Program-made: the position numbers and the translations under genes
Shown: one piece after another, positions 17,647-26,981 of the stretch
How positions within the stretch are numbered: the first letter of the stretch is position 1
How the letters are laid out: the number at the start of each line of letters is the position of its first letter
Source: Flavobacteriales bacterium
Lineage (GTDB): Bacteria > Bacteroidota > Bacteroidia > Flavobacteriales_D > Sanyastnellaceae
Length of the DNA: 48,827 bases
NCBI GenBank assembly: GCA_947488195.1
Contig: CANKYR010000005.1
Location: 1 to 48,827, forward strand
Direction: 5' to 3'
The notes under the pieces: model-generated
The model's input: only the letters and a program-made list of their open reading frames with translations
What the model was told of the DNA's origin: nothing
Database searches by the model: none

Positions 17647-18164
17647 TGCGCGCAGTTTTCGCCTTTTAGCGTTTTATTTCCACCTTTTCCACCTTCCATT
17701 ATCTGCACGCCGCTTGCGTTGAATACGAGTTGTTTTTGAGGCTCAGTGATTTTAGCAATTTCCTCTTTCGATTTTCCTGCGTCTTCTGCTAAGTGCTGCA
17801 AATAAGCTACACTCAACTCTTTGAAATAGGCTTCTCCTTTTACGAAAGTTTTCTTTCCCTCACACTTCTCCAATGGAACCGCGAATGCATGGTCTTTCAT
17901 GAAGACAGTCATGCCATCTCCAACGGGCATGGCCACTTCCATCCAACAGCCTGCCTTCTGACACGTCTGAACAATACTGCCTTCAAATACACATGAGAAA
18001 CGTGTTTCCGTTTTCATTTTTTCTTGAAGTTCTGAAAGCGAAATGACATTTTCAGCAGTAAACGCTTCACCGTATGATTTGAATTTGTTTTTACCTGATT
18101 TTTGAGCAAAAGCAGATGTTGTCAATAGGCTGAAGGCTATAAATAAGAATGCAAGTTTTTTCAT
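17643..18164 (-). CDS. DUF4920 domain secreted protein
   Basis: The start at 18164 gives 173 residues with a Sec signal (MKKLAFLFIAFSLLTTSAFA, cleavage before QKSG). The mature protein matches DUF4920: SYGEAFTAENVISLSEL, GSIVQTCQKAGCWMEV, VFMKDHAFAVPL and VKGEAYFKELS. The conserved Cys pair in QTCQKAGCW suggests metal or redox chemistry, but the function is not established. The ORF-track start (18209) only adds 15 residues before the signal. It is coupled to the M16 gene by TTGA, with 31 bases from the PhnP-like gene upstream. Confidence 0.88.
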   Translation of the reverse strand: MKKLAFLFIAFSLLTTSAFAQKSGKNKFKSYGEAFTAENVISLSELQEKMKTETRFSCVFEGSIVQTCQKAGCWMEVAMPVGDGMTVFMKDHAFAVPLEKCEGKKTFVKGEAYFKELSVAYLQHLAEDAGKSKEEIAKITEPQKQLVFNASGVQIMEGGKGGNKTLKGENCAH

Positions 18165-18195
18165 TTTGAAATATTTAATGCAAAAGTAAGAGAGA

Positions 18196-18960
18196 TTATT
18201 CAAGTTCAAGCGCTAAACCATCATAGGCTAAATGAACATTTGGAGGCAATTCAGCCGTAACGTCTGCATGTTTTCCCAACTGATGGCTAATGTGCGTCAA
18301 ATAGGCTTCTTTGGGCTTAATACGCGCAATTAGTTTAAGGGCTTCGTCGAAAGTGAAATGAGAAGGATGGGCTTCTTTGCGAAGTCCATTCAAAACGAGT
18401 ATTTCACTTCCAATTATTTTTTGAATTTCTTCCTCCGAAATGAAATTCGCGTCTGTGATATAGGTGAAATTTCCAATCCGAAATCCCAAGACTTTCATTT
18501 TGAAATGAAGGACTTCAATAGGAGTGAAGGTTATTCCGTTTATGTTGAAAGGTGAGTTTTCAATTCGATTCAAAATAATTTCAGGAACCCCAGGATATTT
18601 TTTTTCTGAAAAGGCGTAATGAAATTCTCTGCGCAACGCTTCCTCGACTTGCTCGGTGCAATAAACATTAACGGGTTGTCCCATGGTGAAATTAAAAGCC
18701 CTAACATCATCGAGCCCTGCGATGTGATCTTTGTGTTCATGGGTGAAAACAATAGCGTCGAGATGCGTAGCATTGTCGCGAAGCATTTGTTGTCTGAAAT
18801 CAGGTCCCGAATCAATAACAATGTACTGCTCGCCAATGGTCAATGCTACGGCGCTTCTCAAGCGTTTGTCGCGTTCGTCAGTAGAAGCGCAAACTGCACA
18901 TTTGCAAGAGATGAGTGGTACACCCTGACTTGTTCCTGTTCCTAAAAATTTAATGCGCAT
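18196..18960 (-). CDS. PhnP-like metallo-beta-lactamase-fold hydrolase
   Basis: This 254-residue MBL-fold protein has the metal motif FTHEHKDHIAG (HxHxDH at 74-79), an Asp in YITDANF and a late His in YLTHISHQLGKH. Three cysteines near the N-terminus (Cys19, 21 and 24 in ISCKCAVC) match the structural zinc site of E. coli PhnP, a cyclic-phosphate phosphodiesterase. No phn genes are nearby, so a general phosphodiesterase role is more likely than phosphonate use. It is the first gene of a minus-strand group and divergent from the radical SAM gene. Confidence 0.88.
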   Translation of the reverse strand: MRIKFLGTGTSQGVPLISCKCAVCASTDERDKRLRSAVALTIGEQYIVIDSGPDFRQQMLRDNATHLDAIVFTHEHKDHIAGLDDVRAFNFTMGQPVNVYCTEQVEEALRREFHYAFSEKKYPGVPEIILNRIENSPFNINGITFTPIEVLHFKMKVLGFRIGNFTYITDANFISEEEIQKIIGSEILVLNGLRKEAHPSHFTFDEALKLIARIKPKEAYLTHISHQLGKHADVTAELPPNVHLAYDGLALELE

Positions 18961-18991
18961 ATTTCACGAAGATAGAATGTACTTTTGCAAA

Positions 18992-20302
18992 ATGAAAAAA
19001 TCAATTCATCCGAAGGAAGTCCCTTTCATGGTATACGCCGATGCTGAAGGAAATATTTTTGAAGACACTAATTTTGAAGCAGTAGGCAGATCGGGATACA
19101 ACGTGTATCCGCTAACACCGGAAGATTTTATTGAACTTCCATTCGGAAGTGATTTATTCACCTTGCCGGGAAGACGCCCGTATGGACTTAGCGTTGAAAC
19201 AGGCGAGATGGAATGTCACGAAGACATTCAAGCTGTTGCTAGTTTGAATGCTCCTGCTTATACACAGTTGTATTCGGCAGCCTTTGGAACTGATGAACAA
19301 GATGCACCAACACTTCCATTGTACGCATACACAGCAGTGGGTTGGTACGATGGGAAATTTTATACAACGGCAGTGCGTATTGACGCAGATGAACGTCAAG
19401 ACTTAGAAAATTTCGATCGTGAACATATTTGGGAAGTAACGCGCAAGCGTTTGGAAGAGCATCCGAACAACAGATTGGTTCAGCATTTAGGAAACAACTG
19501 CAGTTTGAAATACTGTTGCCCTGCTGCACGTAACTTTTTTATGGGACGGTGGGAAGCGCCTATTCCTGTTAGTCCGGCGTGTAACAGCAATTGCTTAGGT
19601 TGTATTTCATTTCAACCGGAAGAGCACGAGTTAACTTCTCCGCAAGACCGTTTAGATTTCATTCCAACCGTTGCGGAAATTGTTGAATACACATTGCCAC
19701 ATTTGATGAACGCTGAGCGTCCAATTATAAGTTTCGGACAAGGTTGCGAAGGCGAGCCGTTGCTCGTTTGGCAGACCATTCGCGATGTTATTATTGAATT
19801 GCGAAAACATACTTCTCGCGGTATCATTAACCTAAACACCAACGGTAGCAAGCCAAAGGCGGTGGAAGAGTTAATGAAGGTAGGTTTAGATAGTATTCGC
19901 GTAAGCACGAATTCGCTTCGTAAAAACATTTACGAAGCCTATTACTTACCGAACAACTATAAGTTCGAAGACATTGTTGAGTCAGCTCGTATTGTGCGTC
20001 AATACGGCGGATGGGCAAGCATCAACTACTTCACATTTCCAGGAATGACAGACCATCCGGAAGAATACGAAGCATTGCGAAACTTCATTAAGTACACAGA
20101 CATTAACATGATTCAGTGGCGCAATTTCAACATTGATCCCGATTGGTATTTAGGAAAAATTGGCGTAACGGAATTGCCGGAAGGCATGGGGGTTCGAAAT
20201 GTATTGGATAAAATCAGAGAGGAATTCCCACACGTGGCATATGGCTATTTCAACCCACCACAAGAGATTCAGGTGGAGTACAATAAGCTCAGGAAAGCAT
20301 AA
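18992..20302 (+). CDS. Radical SAM protein of unknown function
   Basis: The ATG at 18992 (436 residues) avoids overlap with the divergent gene. The first 190 residues form an uncharacterised domain that ends with cysteines at 170, 175 and 176 (NNCSLKYCCPAAR). The radical SAM cluster motif follows as ACNSNCLGC (Cys197, 201 and 204, CxxxCxxC). Then come SFGQGCEGEPLL and NLNTNGSKPKAVEEL, typical of the SAM-binding barrel. The extra Cys group could hold a second iron-sulfur cluster. No substrate can be named. A TACTTTTG box ends four bases before the start codon. Confidence 0.9.
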   Translation: MKKSIHPKEVPFMVYADAEGNIFEDTNFEAVGRSGYNVYPLTPEDFIELPFGSDLFTLPGRRPYGLSVETGEMECHEDIQAVASLNAPAYTQLYSAAFGTDEQDAPTLPLYAYTAVGWYDGKFYTTAVRIDADERQDLENFDREHIWEVTRKRLEEHPNNRLVQHLGNNCSLKYCCPAARNFFMGRWEAPIPVSPACNSNCLGCISFQPEEHELTSPQDRLDFIPTVAEIVEYTLPHLMNAERPIISFGQGCEGEPLLVWQTIRDVIIELRKHTSRGIINLNTNGSKPKAVEELMKVGLDSIRVSTNSLRKNIYEAYYLPNNYKFEDIVESARIVRQYGGWASINYFTFPGMTDHPEEYEALRNFIKYTDINMIQWRNFNIDPDWYLGKIGVTELPEGMGVRNVLDKIREEFPHVAYGYFNPPQEIQVEYNKLRKA

Positions 20303-20330
20303 ATTTGAACTAAACAAGATTGGAGGGCAA

Positions 20331-22307
20331 ATGTCACTTTCTACTACCGGGAAAAATTACAGGCCTGAAATAGATGGGTTAAGAGCGATAGCTATTCTTC
20401 CCGTAATCTTATTTCATTTGCAGGCGAGTTACGTTCAGGGCGGATATTATGGTGTCGATGTTTTTTTTGTGATTTCAGGATATTTAATTACGAAAATACT
20501 AGAGTTTCAAATTGTTCATGGAACATTCAGAATGTCTCAGTTCTGGATTCGTCGTGTGAATAGATTGCTACCGGCGTTATTGGTCGTTGTCCTAGTGACT
20601 CTGGTGTTAGCCTTAGTCCTTGTTTTTAAACCAACCGTAGAAAAATTGGGCAGTGATATAATGCCTGCTATTTTTTCATATTCGAATTATCATACGCTGT
20701 ATACTTTTGGCAACTATTGGGGTGGTGAGTCGCAATCTTCTTTCTTCCTTCATCTCTGGTCGCTGGCGGTGGAGGAACAATTTTATCTAGTCTATCCACT
20801 TGCTTTGTTTTTCTGCTATCGACTGTTTCGAAACATTCGGGTTTTAGTTATTTTCTCTTGCGTTGTAAGTTTTGGATATTTCATTTACACACTGAAAATA
20901 AAAGGTGAAATTGACGTAGCGTTTTACACATTGCCCTCCCGAATATGGGAGCTTTCAGCAGGTAGTTTAATTGCTTTATTTGGCTCGAAATTGGCTCAAT
21001 ATAGATGGAAGGGGTTGTGGGCTTTTCTTGGCCTGGCTCTTGTTTTTTACGCCTATTTTTATGGCGGAAAGACCATTGGACTGTATGTTGTTGTTGCTGT
21101 CTTCGGGGCTTCCATGATTGTCTGTTTTGCTAATTCGTCGAACTTCGTTGGGAAAGTATTGTCCAATCCAATACTCGTCTTTATTGGAAAAATTTCCTAC
21201 TCACTTTATCTCTGGCATTGGTGCGTAGTAGTTTTTGCGCAGAATTTTAAATACCAACTTTTTGGTTTCCTCCAATACGAAATTCATCTGGGAATCTTTT
21301 TGCTTTCAATGATTTTGGCAATAGTGAGCTACTATTTTGTTGAGAGTAAAACAAGAAATTACCAACATACTCCTAAAATTGTACTTGGGGGTGTTGTTCT
21401 TGTTATTGGATTAGCGCTGTTCATTCAATCGGATCTTTTCAGTATTGAATACGATTCGAAATACGCGAGACAGAATTTGTATTATTATCAATACGATGTA
21501 TCGCCAGATCAAATGCTAGAAGAGGCCGATGAAGCGCTTTTGGTAAATTGTAATGTAATAAAACGGGAAGAGTCTTTGAACAACGCATACAAGGAAAACG
21601 GGATTGTATTGAATGCTGCTTTGAGTGAACCATCTGTTTTGTTGCTAGGAGATTCTCACGGAGTCATGTGGGCTAAATTGATGAATGACTTATCTGATTC
21701 CTTACAAATTCCAATGACGTTTTTTACGGCGAATTCCGGAAAGCCATTTGTCAATTGGAATCAAATTGAAAAACAAGAAGCAAACGGATATTTCAATGGT
21801 GCGCAAAGAGTAGAATACGCGCGTGCTTTAAAAAGGGCTGTTGAAAAGCAAGGATTGAAATTAGTTTTTATTGCGGTTCGATGGGATGAGTTGAATGAAA
21901 ACGAGAAGGCTCAACTTCATGAGCTGCTTCAAGATCTCGAGTTAAAGGGATTGAAGGTTCTACTGCTTACGCAACCCCCAGTATTGAATTTCATGGAAAA
22001 TAAAAATGCCGCACAGTTTGCAACTTATTTGCATATTGAACCTGTTACCGGGTACAATGCGGTATCGGTTAATTCCGACGAATTGATTCGAGCAAATCAA
22101 TATGCAGTTTCGTTAGCAAGTCAATACAAGAATATTCGTGTTTACGACGTGTATCAAAACATGTTGTTGGAAGGAAAAGTAAAACTGAGTTTAAACAGAG
22201 ATGTTTTATATTTTGATGACGATCATTTGAGTTACATTGGAACAAGTATTCATAGGAAAGCCATGACTGAAATCTTGGTTGAAGAAAATTTGACAAAATG
22301 GAAATAA
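20331..22307 (+). CDS. OafA/YrhL-type acyltransferase with C-terminal SGNH domain
   Basis: The ATG at 20331, with GGAGGG three bases before it, gives 658 residues. The N-terminal half is an acyltransferase-3 membrane domain: YRPEIDGLRAIAILPVILFH (catalytic His29), GVDVFFVISGYLI, HLWSLAVEEQFYLVYPL and about ten helices. The C-terminal part is an extracytoplasmic SGNH hydrolase/transferase domain with LLGDSHGVMW and the late DDDHLSYIG (Asp-His of the triad). Such fusions O-acetylate O-antigen or other surface glycans. The ORF track starts earlier, inside the radical SAM gene. It overlaps the next gene by 10 bp. Confidence 0.92.
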   Translation: MSLSTTGKNYRPEIDGLRAIAILPVILFHLQASYVQGGYYGVDVFFVISGYLITKILEFQIVHGTFRMSQFWIRRVNRLLPALLVVVLVTLVLALVLVFKPTVEKLGSDIMPAIFSYSNYHTLYTFGNYWGGESQSSFFLHLWSLAVEEQFYLVYPLALFFCYRLFRNIRVLVIFSCVVSFGYFIYTLKIKGEIDVAFYTLPSRIWELSAGSLIALFGSKLAQYRWKGLWAFLGLALVFYAYFYGGKTIGLYVVVAVFGASMIVCFANSSNFVGKVLSNPILVFIGKISYSLYLWHWCVVVFAQNFKYQLFGFLQYEIHLGIFLLSMILAIVSYYFVESKTRNYQHTPKIVLGGVVLVIGLALFIQSDLFSIEYDSKYARQNLYYYQYDVSPDQMLEEADEALLVNCNVIKREESLNNAYKENGIVLNAALSEPSVLLLGDSHGVMWAKLMNDLSDSLQIPMTFFTANSGKPFVNWNQIEKQEANGYFNGAQRVEYARALKRAVEKQGLKLVFIAVRWDELNENEKAQLHELLQDLELKGLKVLLLTQPPVLNFMENKNAAQFATYLHIEPVTGYNAVSVNSDELIRANQYAVSLASQYKNIRVYDVYQNMLLEGKVKLSLNRDVLYFDDDHLSYIGTSIHRKAMTEILVEENLTKWK

Positions 22308-23578
22308 GGTTTATTAATCATGCAAGTTTCATCATTGAAAGCAAAGAGATTCGTTTGATTTGCGACCCTTGGATAGAGGGAACCGCATTCGATAACGGTT
22401 GGCGACAATTAGCGGAAACTAAATTTCGCTACGATGAATTCAATGATGTTACCCATATTTGGTTTTCTCACGAACATCCCGATCATTTTTCTCCACCCAA
22501 TTTGGTTAAGATTTCGAAGGAAGATCGCGCCAAGATTACGGTGTTATTTCAATCAACTTCAGATCGGAAAGTTTCGCAGTTTTGCCACAAATTGGGCTTC
22601 AAGGAAATTATTGAATTGAAGGAAGATGTTCCATTCAATTTGAATGAAGACTTCAGTATCATCTGCAATGCATATACCGACGGGGATTCATATGCAATGT
22701 TTCAAGTGGAAGGAAAGAAAATTCTGAATTTGAATGACTGCATTGTTAATTCTATTCAAGCCGCTCGAGAGATTCAAGCGAAAATTGGAAACATAGATTG
22801 GCTGTTTACACAATTTGGATACGCCAACAAAATTGGTAATTTGAACGATGTAGATTTGAGAGTTAAAGCCTCAAAAGAGAAGCTGAATCGAATAAATTTG
22901 CAATGCCAGGTGTTTCAACCCTCGGTGGTCATTCCGTTTGCGAGTTTTGTTTATTTCTGTCATGAAGACAATGTGTATTTGAACGAAGGTGTAAACGACA
23001 TTGCAGACGTATATCAATTCATTAAAGAAGAGACAAACGCCACATGCGTAGTCTTATATCCGAATGATAGGTGGAACGAGCACATGGAATGGGACTCTAA
23101 GAGCGCCATTCGAATGTATATTCAAGATTCAAAAGAAAAGGTTGGAAAGGAGTTGTTGCGTTCAGTGAAAATTGAAAAGAATTTGTTGATTGAAAACAGC
23201 AAGAAATTTGTTGGACAATTGAAGATGGGGTTCGCAAGAAAAAAAATGCTGATTGGAAAAATGAATGCTCTAATTTTCTTGACCGATTACAATGAAACCG
23301 TTTTGCTAACCGGAGATAATGGAATAGAATTTCTTTCTTCGGAAGATCAGAACTGGGACTTGTCCCTCAGCTCAGAAGCCTTGAATTATTGTTTTAAGGA
23401 ATTGTGGGGTGGAGAAACGCTGAGAATTAACGGACGGTTTCAGACAGGAAAGCACTACAATAAATTCAGACAGTTCAGCGACATTGCTTCTTGCTTGAAC
23501 AGAAAAGAAGCATTTCCGTATCCATCTTTTTTAGACAGGATAATGGGAAAAATCGCGAATTCTTTTGTAAGAAATTAG
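22298..23578 (+). CDS. Metallo-beta-lactamase-fold protein (UlaG/CMAH-like)
   Basis: This 426-residue protein has an N-terminal MBL domain with IWFSHEHPDHFSPPN (HxHxDH), an Asp in ILNLNDC and an N-terminal FINHASFIIE strand typical of UlaG- and CMAH-like branches. About 200 C-terminal residues form an extra domain that I do not recognise. It overlaps the acyltransferase gene by 10 bp, so it probably acts in the same surface-glycan process, perhaps on a nucleotide sugar; that is inference. Its stop overlaps the stop of the convergent agmatinase gene. Confidence 0.82.
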   Translation: MEIRFINHASFIIESKEIRLICDPWIEGTAFDNGWRQLAETKFRYDEFNDVTHIWFSHEHPDHFSPPNLVKISKEDRAKITVLFQSTSDRKVSQFCHKLGFKEIIELKEDVPFNLNEDFSIICNAYTDGDSYAMFQVEGKKILNLNDCIVNSIQAAREIQAKIGNIDWLFTQFGYANKIGNLNDVDLRVKASKEKLNRINLQCQVFQPSVVIPFASFVYFCHEDNVYLNEGVNDIADVYQFIKEETNATCVVLYPNDRWNEHMEWDSKSAIRMYIQDSKEKVGKELLRSVKIEKNLLIENSKKFVGQLKMGFARKKMLIGKMNALIFLTDYNETVLLTGDNGIEFLSSEDQNWDLSLSSEALNYCFKELWGGETLRINGRFQTGKHYNKFRQFSDIASCLNRKEAFPYPSFLDRIMGKIANSFVRN

Positions 23579-24615
23579 TGGCTAGCAACACCACACATGT
23601 GGTAAAGCAAACGCGCTCCCACATTGCCGTTCCAGTCGTCTTCGCCTGGAGCAACTTCTACAAGGTCGAAGCCAATGATGTTCTTCTTGGCTTTCAATTG
23701 ACTCAATAAATACAACGCTTGTTGGAATGAAAGTCCACCAGGAACCGGAGTGCCTGTATTTGGACAAAGGGTCGGGTCTAATCCGTCGATATCGAAACTG
23801 ATATACACGTCATTCGGAAGTGCATCGATAATGGCATTGCAACGCTCTTTCCACAATTCCCCTTCGAAGGCTGCACGCTGAATTTCAGCGTCGGTATGAA
23901 CAATGATTCTTCCATTTGAATTCACCACGCGATCGTTTTCCTCTTTACAGAAATCACGAATTCCAACTTGAACCAATTTGGTTATTTGTGGAATTTGAAG
24001 CGCATTGTACATGATAGACGCGTGTGAATACGTGAACCCTTCATAGGCCTCACGCAAGTCCATGTGCGCATCTACGTGAAGTATTCCGAAGTTCTCGTAA
24101 CGCTCAGACAAAGTCTGAAGGTATCCAAGTGGAGTGCTGTGATCACCACCAATTAATCCAACGGTTTTTCCAGCTTCTAACCACTTCTTGGTTTGGTCAG
24201 CTACATACTGAACCATGTCGGCGCAGCCGTCGTTAATTTCTTTTAGAATCTCTACAAGCTCGTCGTCCTCTTCAATGCTTTCGCCTTCTTCCCAAGCTGA
24301 AATAATTTCTTCCGCTTTTTCTTTCAATGAATTACTTCTTGAATGAAGAGCACCGTTCTGCTCGACCATGGCAATGCCTTTCTTCCACAATTCAGGGAAT
24401 TCAGGATGATGAAGATCGACTTGAAGACTTGATTCGAAAATATGCTCAGGACCTTCAGAAGCCCCGCCGCCGTAGCTTACGGTAACCTCCCATGGAACAG
24501 GAAGAAGAACAATATCACTTTCGTCAATGGTGAATGGTAATCCAAACATTTGACTCTCCGCTAAACCCGCACTGTTGGGGTTGAAGGAGTTTATTTTCTC
24601 TTCTTTGTTCGACAT
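23575..24615 (-). CDS. Agmatinase/arginase-family ureohydrolase
   Basis: This 346-residue manganese ureohydrolase has all metal motifs: GLIGGDHSTPLG, ILHVDAHMDLRE (DAHxD) and YISFDIDGLDP (DxDxxDP). An acidic insert (EEGESIEEDDELVEILKE) and an N-terminal extension of about 40 residues distinguish it from classical SpeB. Agmatine, arginine or another guanidino substrate is possible; agmatinase-like is the closest label. The start is six bases after the sucC stop, so the two are probably one transcript. Confidence 0.88.
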   Translation of the reverse strand: MSNKEEKINSFNPNSAGLAESQMFGLPFTIDESDIVLLPVPWEVTVSYGGGASEGPEHIFESSLQVDLHHPEFPELWKKGIAMVEQNGALHSRSNSLKEKAEEIISAWEEGESIEEDDELVEILKEINDGCADMVQYVADQTKKWLEAGKTVGLIGGDHSTPLGYLQTLSERYENFGILHVDAHMDLREAYEGFTYSHASIMYNALQIPQITKLVQVGIRDFCKEENDRVVNSNGRIIVHTDAEIQRAAFEGELWKERCNAIIDALPNDVYISFDIDGLDPTLCPNTGTPVPGGLSFQQALYLLSQLKAKKNIIGFDLVEVAPGEDDWNGNVGARLLYHMCGVASH

Positions 24616-24621
24616 GTTGAA

Positions 24622-25836
24622 TTAGGCATTCAATACAGTTTTCACTGCATCAGCCGCTTCTTGAAGCGTAATGGCAGAGTGAACAGCTAAACCGGATTCG
24701 TCAATTAATTTTTTAGCTTCTACAGCGTTGGTTCCTTGCAAACGAACAATGATTGGAACTTGAATATCTCCAATGTTCTTGTATGCATCTACAACACCTT
24801 GTGCAACACGATCGCAACGCACAATTCCACCAAAAATATTTACTAAAATCGCTTTCACAGTTGTGTCGCGAAGAATCATTCTGAATGCAGTCTCAACTCG
24901 CTTCGCATCTGCCGTACCTCCAACGTCAAGGAAGTTTGCAGGCTCTCCGCCGCTCAACTTAATAATGTCCATGGTTGCCATAGCCAAGCCCGCTCCGTTC
25001 ACCATACAACCCACGTTTCCATCTAAGTTCACGTAGTTCAAACCAGCTTCGCCAGCTTCAACTTCAATCGGATCTTCTTCTGTAGTGTCGCGCATTGCAG
25101 CGTAATCTGGGTGACGGAACAATCCGTTTCCATCAAGAGTAACTTTTGCATCAACAGCAAGAATGCGGTCGTCAGAAGTTTTTAGAACAGGATTAATTTC
25201 GAACATAGAGGCATCGCAACCTACATAAGCGTTGTATAATTTCTTTGTGAAGGAAATCATTTCCTTGAAAGCACCACCCGAAAGACCTAGGTTGAACGCG
25301 ATGTTTCTTCCTTGAAAATCGGTAACGCCAGTCATTGGATCAATGAGTTCTTTAAAAATGCGCTCAGGCGTTTTTTCAGCAACTTCTTCGATATTCATTC
25401 CGCCGTCTGGAGAATAAACGATAACGTTTCTTCCCGCAGCGCGGTCCAATAAAATACTCATATAGAACTCACGAGGCTCAGATGCACCCGGAGAATAAAC
25501 GTCTTCAGCAACAAGAACGGTTTGAACCAACTTGCCTTCAGCTTTGGTTTGAAGAGTTACCAAGTGTCCGCCTAAAATACCTTTTGCTTTTTCAGCAACT
25601 TCACCCAATCCTTTCGCTAAAACAACACCACGTGATCCTGTCTCAGTTACTGCACCTTTCCCACGGCCACCCGCGTGAATCTGCGCCTTTACTACGAACC
25701 ATCCGGTTCCAGTTTCAGCTTGCAATTTTTCTGCAACCGTAGTTGCCTCCTCAGGGGTAGTTGCAACATAACCGCGTTGCACGGTTACGCCGAATTGTGA
25801 AAGGATACTTTTTCCTTGATATTCGTGAATGTTCAT
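24622..25836 (-). CDS. sucC: Succinyl-CoA ligase (ADP-forming) beta subunit
   Basis: SucC, with SucD, interconverts succinyl-CoA and succinate with substrate-level ATP or GTP formation in the TCA cycle. The 404-residue protein begins MNIHEYQGKSILSQFGV, the SucC start. It has the ATP-grasp region VKAQIHAGGRGKGAV, FEINPVLKT, LDGNVGCMVNGAGLAMATMD and VNIFGGIVRCD. sucD is not adjacent, which is common in Bacteroidota. A TACATTCG box lies upstream on the minus strand (25856-25863). Confidence 0.96.
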   Translation of the reverse strand: MNIHEYQGKSILSQFGVTVQRGYVATTPEEATTVAEKLQAETGTGWFVVKAQIHAGGRGKGAVTETGSRGVVLAKGLGEVAEKAKGILGGHLVTLQTKAEGKLVQTVLVAEDVYSPGASEPREFYMSILLDRAAGRNVIVYSPDGGMNIEEVAEKTPERIFKELIDPMTGVTDFQGRNIAFNLGLSGGAFKEMISFTKKLYNAYVGCDASMFEINPVLKTSDDRILAVDAKVTLDGNGLFRHPDYAAMRDTTEEDPIEVEAGEAGLNYVNLDGNVGCMVNGAGLAMATMDIIKLSGGEPANFLDVGGTADAKRVETAFRMILRDTTVKAILVNIFGGIVRCDRVAQGVVDAYKNIGDIQVPIIVRLQGTNAVEAKKLIDESGLAVHSAITLQEAADAVKTVLNA

Positions 25837-25898
25837 AGTTCAATATTTGCGACGCGAATGTACTAAATAATGACGAAGTTTTTGTTCATCTTTGTACT

Positions 25899-26549
25899 AT
25901 GATTCATGCATCGGGAATTTATAAGGGATACGGAAAGGTTCAAGTATTGAATAACGTTTCGTTAGACATTCAAAAAAGTGAAATTGTTTCAATCGTAGGT
26001 GCTAGCGGAGCTGGTAAAACAACGCTTTTGCAAATCCTTGGCACGTTGGATAATCCAGATAAGGGAAAGGTGACTATCGATGGTGTGAATCCCTTCCAAT
26101 TGAAACAGCGCGAGCTTGCTCGTTTTCGAAATTTACATCTAGGTTTTGTCTTTCAATTCCACAATTTATTGGCTGAATTTACCGCTAATGAAAATGTGTG
26201 TATTCCTGCGCTTATTGCAGGAGTTGAAAAGAAAGAAGCTGAAAAAAAAGCAGCCTTTTGGTTGGAAAGATTAGGCCTTAGCCACAGAGCTGAACATAAG
26301 CCGTCTGAAATGTCGGGAGGAGAGCAACAGCGCGTAGCAGTAGCAAGAGCGTTAATGAACAATCCGAAAGTGGTCTTCGCCGATGAGCCTTCAGGAAATT
26401 TAGACAAGGCGAATGCGGTTGCACTGCACAATCTGTTTTTCGAATTAAGAAATGAATTTCATCACAGCTTCGTCATAGTAACGCACAACGAAGAATTGGC
26501 CTCACAAGCAGATCGCAAGATTGTGATGAGCGACGGTCAGATTATTTAA
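25899..26549 (+). CDS. LolD-like ABC transporter ATP-binding protein
   Basis: This 216-residue ATPase is of the LolD/MacB family. It has Walker [11 protein letters not shown] (Lys40), Q-loop [18 protein letters not shown], signature [16 protein letters not shown], Walker [13 protein letters not shown] and a switch His in IVTHNEEL. The FQFHNLL and EFTANENV segments are the usual LolD pattern, suggesting lipoprotein release from the inner membrane. No permease gene is adjacent. lolD alone is common in Bacteroidota, but other LolD/MacB/FtsE-type roles remain possible. It is convergent with the DUF983 gene, overlapping by 8 bp. Confidence 0.88.
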   Translation: MIHASGIYKGYGKVQVLNNVSLDIQKSEIVSIVGASGAGKTTLLQILGTLDNPDKGKVTIDGVNPFQLKQRELARFRNLHLGFVFQFHNLLAEFTANENVCIPALIAGVEKKEAEKKAAFWLERLGLSHRAEHKPSEMSGGEQQRVAVARALMNNPKVVFADEPSGNLDKANAVALHNLFFELRNEFHHSFVIVTHNEELASQADRKIVMSDGQII

Positions 26550-26931
26550 TAAACGATGTCGCCCAGATTGAGCGGGAAAGTTTGAATAGAATCGGGAATA
26601 GAAGAATTGTGAAAGCGATCCCCGTCAATAAAAATGTTTTCGGGTGAGTTAAAAAACCAAATTCCAAGATGCCAAGGGCATCACAAGCTTTGAGCGCAAT
26701 TAAAATTGCCAACCACATGGTTACGGTAAGTCCCCAACTCACATAAGCAGCTCCGAAATAAAATCCAGGTTCGGGATTGAAATTAGTTCCACATTCAACG
26801 CATTCAGATTTTACTTGACCGAGTTTATTGAAGGAGAGAATGGATTCGTTCACGAACAAATGGCCTTTGCCGCAATGTGGGCATTTCATTTTCAGGACTT
26901 TCCCGAAGGCTGTTTTTGATTCAGTTTCCAT
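26542..26931 (-). CDS. DUF983 membrane protein
   Basis: This 129-residue protein has an N-terminal zinc-ribbon-like part ([11 protein letters not shown] and [10 protein letters not shown], two CxxC pairs) and two membrane helices (about 70-90 and 100-120), with [16 protein letters not shown] between. This is the DUF983 layout. Members often sit near cytochrome oxidase genes, but none is here. Function unknown. Confidence 0.87.
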   Translation of the reverse strand: METESKTAFGKVLKMKCPHCGKGHLFVNESILSFNKLGQVKSECVECGTNFNPEPGFYFGAAYVSWGLTVTMWLAILIALKACDALGILEFGFLTHPKTFLLTGIAFTILLFPILFKLSRSIWATSFIK

Positions 26932-26981
26932 TGTGCGAAGTTAGTTGGAATTAAAAAACACGATATGTGACAGAAGTCACT

